Shown: piece after piece, positions 61,116 to 64,000 of the stretch
How the letters are laid out: each line of letters starts with the position of its first letter
Position numbering within the stretch: position 1 is the first letter of the stretch
Assembly: GCF_013694105.1 (NCBI RefSeq)
Contig: NZ_JACEFG010000003.1
Coordinates: forward strand, 496,001 to 560,000
Reading direction: 5' to 3'
Length of the DNA: 64,000 bases
Origin: Halobacillus locisalis
GTDB taxonomy: Bacteria > Bacillota > Bacilli > Bacillales > Halobacillaceae
Program-made: the position numbers and the translations under genes
Notes under the pieces: generated by a model
Told to the model about the DNA's origin: nothing
The model's database searches: none
The model's input: only the letters and a program-made list of their open reading frames with translations

Positions 61116-62090
61116 ATGAGAGCTATACAATTTGAACAGTACGGTGGACCAGACGTTTTGCAGTCCGTCGACATTTCACAACCGTCTTTTGAAAAAGATG
61201 ATGTGTTGATTAAAGTGACGGCGATTGGAGTCAATTATGCCGACACAGCAAGAAGACAAGGTGCGTATGTCGTTCCAACGCCACTTCCGTTTATTCCGGG
61301 GGCGGAAGTTGCAGGTGTTGTAGAAGAGGTCGGGGAGGAAACCACACGTTTCCAAAAAGGGGATCGTGTCGTAACCCTGATAGGATCGGGTGGATACGCA
61401 GAATATGTCGCCACAAAAGAACAAACGCTGATTCCGATTCCTGATGGAGTAGACGATGAAGACGCCGTCGCTCTTCCGCTTCAAGGTTTAACAGCGTATC
61501 ACATCTTGTTGACGATGGGACGTATGGAAAAAGGAGAGACAGTGCTTGTACATGCGGGTGCAGGCGGAGTCGGTTCCTTAGCCGTTCAGTTAGCGAAATA
61601 CTACGGTGCAGGGACGGTGATTGCCACAGCGAGTTCAGAGGAGAAATTGGCATTAGCAAAAGAACTAGGAGCAGACTATGGAATCAACTACACGGATCCG
61701 AACTGGCGAGAAGCTGTCCTCGAAGCAACGGGTGGCAAAGGAGTCGACGTAGCCTTGGAGATGGCTGGCGGAGAAGTGTTCGATGAGACGATAAAATGTA
61801 TGCGCTCCTTTGGTCGTGTTGTCACGTACGGGGTTGCTAGTGGACAACCACCTCAGCTATATCCAGCTGGACTTATGAACCGAAACCTATCCGTGATCGG
61901 ATTCTTTCTACCACAAGTGATGAAGAAGCCAATATTATTTGAAAAGAGTCTACAAGAGTTGCTGATGCTTGTCAGAAACGGTGACTTGAAGCTGACAGTC
62001 GGGGGAGTCTTCAAACTCGACGAAGCGGCACACGTACACGAAATCATGCAAGCTAGAAAGACAAAAGGCAAACTCGTCTTAACCCCATAA
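61116..62090 (+). CDS. Quinone oxidoreductase/MDR-family reductase
   Basis: 324-residue zinc-independent medium-chain reductase of the NADPH:quinone oxidoreductase class: MRAIQFEQYGGPDVLQ, NYADTARRQGAYV, PFIPGAEVAGVVEEVGEE, VLVHAGAGGVGSLAVQLAKYYGAGTVIATASSEEKLALAKELGADYGINY (NADPH site). May reduce an enal/enone intermediate. GGAGGAG upstream; 11 bp after the hydratase. Last gene of the operon; terminator at 62100. Confidence 0.9.
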   Translation: MRAIQFEQYGGPDVLQSVDISQPSFEKDDVLIKVTAIGVNYADTARRQGAYVVPTPLPFIPGAEVAGVVEEVGEETTRFQKGDRVVTLIGSGGYAEYVATKEQTLIPIPDGVDDEDAVALPLQGLTAYHILLTMGRMEKGETVLVHAGAGGVGSLAVQLAKYYGAGTVIATASSEEKLALAKELGADYGINYTDPNWREAVLEATGGKGVDVALEMAGGEVFDETIKCMRSFGRVVTYGVASGQPPQLYPAGLMNRNLSVIGFFLPQVMKKPILFEKSLQELLMLVRNGDLKLTVGGVFKLDEAAHVHEIMQARKTKGKLVLTP

Positions 62091-62099
62091 GATTATAAA

Positions 62100-62127
62100 A
62101 TAGACTTCCAAAAAGGAAGTCTATTTT
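62100..62127 (+). terminator. Operon terminator, left partner flanking repeat copy F
   Basis: ATAGACTTCC, AAAAA, GGAAGTCTAT, TTT. The partner hairpin at 62583 has the same loop and compensated stem changes. Confidence 0.92.
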
Positions 62128-62128
62128 C

Positions 62129-62579
62129 CGGGCTGCCTGCAGAAGTCAGTTGAACTGTTATGTTAGATCGTATGAGAATACCGTGGGATGGAAAACGACT
62201 CGCTTTCCTGCGGGGGAGTCGGCCAGCCTCCTCGGTCGTTGACACTCCCTGTGGGGTCTCGCCTAGGCCCTTCTCCCGCGGGAGTCTCCCCGTTTTCCAT
62301 ACCACTATGCGATAAATAGTGGGGACAGAACCTCACCTAACATGGTGCTGTAATCAGTAGAAGTCCACATTGTCGTTGAATCTCTAAAGGTTCAGCCTTC
62401 CTTTGTTGAGGTGGCGTGGAAACGGCGACACTCCTGCAGGATCCTGAGGCTTGGGTGAGATCCCGCAGCTCGGGAAGCGAGTGAGGAAGCTCACCGCCTC
62501 CTGCGGAAAGGGAGTCGTTTCCACGCCACCGGCCCCTTCTCACCTTTGAAGAACCGAAAGCGGCTTTCTCAACACTCTG
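62129..62579 (+). repeat. Snap-back repeat element, copy F (full length)
   Basis: Starts CGGGCTGCCTGCAGAAG; module I from GTGGGATGGAAAACG (about 62182) to CGTTTTCCATACCAC (about 62306, one arm mismatch); linker; module II from GGTGGCGTGGAAACG (about 62410) to CGTTTCCACGCCACC (about 62529); end TTTCTCAACACTCTG. Lies between tandem genes, after the acyl-CoA operon and before the GNAT gene. Confidence 0.92.
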
Positions 62580-62582
62580 TAA

Positions 62583-62611
62583 AAGAGACTTCCAAAAAGG
62601 GAGTCTCTTTT
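62583..62611 (+). terminator. Terminator, right partner flanking repeat copy F
   Basis: AAGAGACTTCC, AAAAA, GGGAGTCTCTT, TT. Stem compared with the left partner: T-A changed to G-C, one G-U introduced. Confidence 0.9.
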
Positions 62612-62713
62612 CGTATGGAATGAGTTTTTACCTCCCTTGTGGAATAATTACACAAATAAGAAGGGTTTTATCTCATGTGTCTAGAAAATAATCTATTCGG
62701 TAATCAATAGAAA

Positions 62714-62798
62714 GCTCTGTTAATCTTCTATAAGTCTTCAAGGTGTGACGGGACTCTTAGAAGAAATATTATATGAATAACAAACCATAACAGAGCCA
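62714..62798 (+). repeat. Inverted repeat in the leader of the GNAT gene
   Basis: GCTCTGTTA (62714-62722) and TAACAGAGC (62790-62798), 67 bp apart, in the 200 bp upstream of the GNAT gene; the right arm ends 13 bp before its first ATG and close to the ribosome site. Could be an mRNA leader structure. No known riboswitch pattern seen. Confidence 0.4.
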
Positions 62799-62817
62799 TT
62801 TTGAAAGGGGCATGAGG

Positions 62818-63372
62818 ATGTTCGTACATAAAATTGATGAAGAACTATCTATAAAACTAATCGGACTCGAAGACGCAGAAGAATTGTTTGCTTTAGCAGA
62901 CGAATCAAGAGAACACTTGGCGACATGGCTTCCTTGGATCAACTTTACGAAGTCACCTGAGGATACAAAACAGTTTATCCAATCAGCGATGAAGCGTTAT
63001 GGAGAAGCGGACGGACTTACGGTATGTATTTTGTATAAAGGCGCTATTGCCGGGACAATCGATCTTCATGCAATCGACTGGAAAAATAGGAAAACAAGCA
63101 TCGGTTATTGGATGGGAGCGAAATACAAAGGGAAAGGTCTGTTGACTCGCTCTTGTCAGGCTCTATTCACCTATGCATTCCGTGATCTCGGACTGAACCG
63201 GATTGAGATTCGCGCTGATGTACGGAATACGAAAAGCTGGGCTGTGCCTGAGCGCTTGGGTTTTGAGAAGGAAGGCGTCATCAGAGAAGCAGCTATGCTC
63301 TATGACGAACCTTCGGATCATGTCGTTTATGGGATGCTCGAAAAGGATTGGCAGGACCATAAAGAGAATTGA
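62818..63372 (+). CDS. GNAT acetyltransferase (RimL type)
   Basis: 184-residue GNAT protein: SIKLIGLEDAEELFALADESREHLATWLPWINFTKSPEDT is typical of RimL/YdaF-type N-terminal-alanine acetyltransferases; SIGYWMGAKYKGKGLLTRSCQALFTYAF is the acetyl-CoA loop and LNRIEIRADVRNTKSWAVPERLGFEKEGVIREAAML the end. ATG 62818 lies about 8 bp after AAAGGGG; the in-frame ATG 62812 is too near. Confidence 0.9.
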   Translation: MFVHKIDEELSIKLIGLEDAEELFALADESREHLATWLPWINFTKSPEDTKQFIQSAMKRYGEADGLTVCILYKGAIAGTIDLHAIDWKNRKTSIGYWMGAKYKGKGLLTRSCQALFTYAFRDLGLNRIEIRADVRNTKSWAVPERLGFEKEGVIREAAMLYDEPSDHVVYGMLEKDWQDHKEN

Positions 63373-63381
63373 AACATTTCA

Positions 63382-63810
63382 ATGGAAAAGTCCCTCAAAA
63401 AAAGAAAGGATACGGTCAAAGGAATCAGTGAACGGGCAAAGAATAAACGAGCAGCACGTCGAGAAGCGGGGATGGATGTTCCGGCTGAGTCCGTCTTTTC
63501 AGATCGTTTAGAAACGTTGCGATTTAATCGTTCCCTGGCGAATAGAGAAGGTGGTTATACAGTTGCGGACGGAATGCCAGAGGCCATAAAGGCTTTGCAA
63601 TCTGGTAGTCTACTGCTACATGATGTTCAGGAGATTTTGATGATCTCTGATGGACTCTTTCACAACGAGCTCTAACTTATCCAAGTTTTTGAACAAATTC
63701 AAGCGAATGGTCTCCACACTTACGTTGAGAAATTGACGCAGGACTTGGAGGAGTGCGGAGAACATATTGATGACCGAAGAGCGATACGCATTCATATGAA
63801 CACCCCTTGA
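63382..63810 (+). pseudogene. Unknown reading frame with one in-frame stop
   Basis: From ATG 63382 a frame of 97 codons ends at TAA 63673-63675. The same frame then goes on without another stop to TGA 63808-63810, and the second part also looks coding (IQVFEQIQANGLHTYVEKLTQDLEECGEH). Together they would give a 142-residue hydrophilic, mostly helical protein with a basic start (KKRKDTVKGISERAKNKRAARREAG). I recognise no family. Either the gene is broken by a nonsense change (a CAA to TAA or similar), or only the first part is translated. No clear ribosome site before the ATG. Confidence 0.45.
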
Positions 63811-63840
63811 CGACGTTGACAAGGGGTGCTTCGTTATTTA
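63801..63840. terminator. Terminator-like hairpin between convergent genes
   Basis: CACCCCTTG, 11-nt loop, CAAGGGGTG; weak T tract. Lies between the broken frame and the methyltransferase tail. Confidence 0.55.
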
Positions 63841-64000
63841 ACGATGGCGAGTAAAAATCCGTCATAGCCTTTGCTTCCAACCGTTTGAATGGCTGTTGAG
63901 TCAAGGTCAGGGTGATCCACTAAGTAATCGAACATATCACGGATTCCTTTGATATCTTGATTGTCACTCTCACTATCTAGTACTTGACCACTTCGTACCA
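63838..64000 (-). CDS. Class I SAM-dependent O-methyltransferase, C-terminal end (partial)
   Basis: The minus strand is open from the window edge to TAA at 63840-63838. It encodes about 54 residues ending SGQVLD, ESDNQDIKGIRDMFDYLVDH, TAIQTVGSKGYDGFLLAIVK. The TVGSKGYDGF end is typical of the O-methyltransferase/class I SAM methyltransferase family (COG4122-like). The start and catalytic part lie beyond the window. Confidence 0.75.

Overview
The window looks like chromosome of a moderately halophilic, endospore-forming Bacillaceae, most likely Halobacillus or a close relative. The main support is a three-gene proline operon in the order P5C reductase, glutamate 5-kinase, glutamate-semialdehyde dehydrogenase (the proHJA order described for osmolyte production in Halobacillus). 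A CotY/CotZ spore-coat protein and a Spo0E-like phosphatase show a spore former. TPP and S-box riboswitches, a T-box, strong AGGAGG ribosome sites and short Bacillus-type promoters fit the same group. There is no rRNA, tRNA, prophage, transposase or CRISPR; apart from repeats, this is ordinary core and accessory chromosome.

Layout: 1-3.4 kb is the end of an exopolysaccharide cluster (sugar transferase, GT2, acyltransferase). 3.4-8.3 kb holds DUF1206, a small HTH protein, ridA, a Spo0E-like gene, cstA and DUF4395. 8.3-11.3 kb is a TPP-riboswitch thiamine-precursor ABC operon on the minus strand. 11.5-24 kb has an ATP-grasp ligase, a YutJ-like oxidoreductase, a C45 acyltransferase, fabI, a glutamate dehydrogenase, ppc, GNAT and DinB proteins. 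24-31 kb has an NhaC antiporter with a possible sigma-B promoter, a hydrolase, AIM24, and a GAF histidine kinase with a NarL regulator. 30.8-34.9 kb has an S-box msrA, DUF1835 with eutH, and a peroxiredoxin. 35-43.5 kb has transporters, an exported nuclease flanked by two paralogous small membrane proteins, and argS behind a T-box. 44.8-48.1 kb is proHJA. 48.3-52.8 kb has a NERD protein, an RsbR-like STAS protein, a spore-coat gene and a low-complexity hydrophilic protein. 52.9-62.1 kb is a ten-gene acyl-CoA catabolic operon with its own TetR regulator. The end has a GNAT gene, a frame broken by one stop, and the tail of a methyltransferase.

Two repeat systems are the most unusual content. 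The first is a family of six snap-back elements (226-454 bp). Each full copy is two inverted copies of one hairpin module with short CAG..TGTTGA ends. They lie only downstream of genes, and in four copies the element sits between two near-identical copies of the local intrinsic terminator. Stems are the same on both sides, loops may differ, and two pairs show compensatory base-pair changes. The second is three intergenic arrays of a short TTCGGACA-type motif spaced almost exactly 21 bp (two helical turns). Two of them share the same interval pattern, with one 19-bp step followed by two 21-bp steps.

The acyl-CoA operon has an ACAD11-like dehydrogenase and an APH-type kinase as separate genes. 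This is the logic of 4-hydroxyacyl-CoA degradation known from mammalian ACAD10/11 and the Pseudomonas levulinate pathway, here joined by a phosphosulfolactate-phosphatase-family protein. Its promoter carries a TetR-type palindrome over the start point and a CodY-like box between -35 and -10. All functional calls are by reading motifs and context; no database search was possible.
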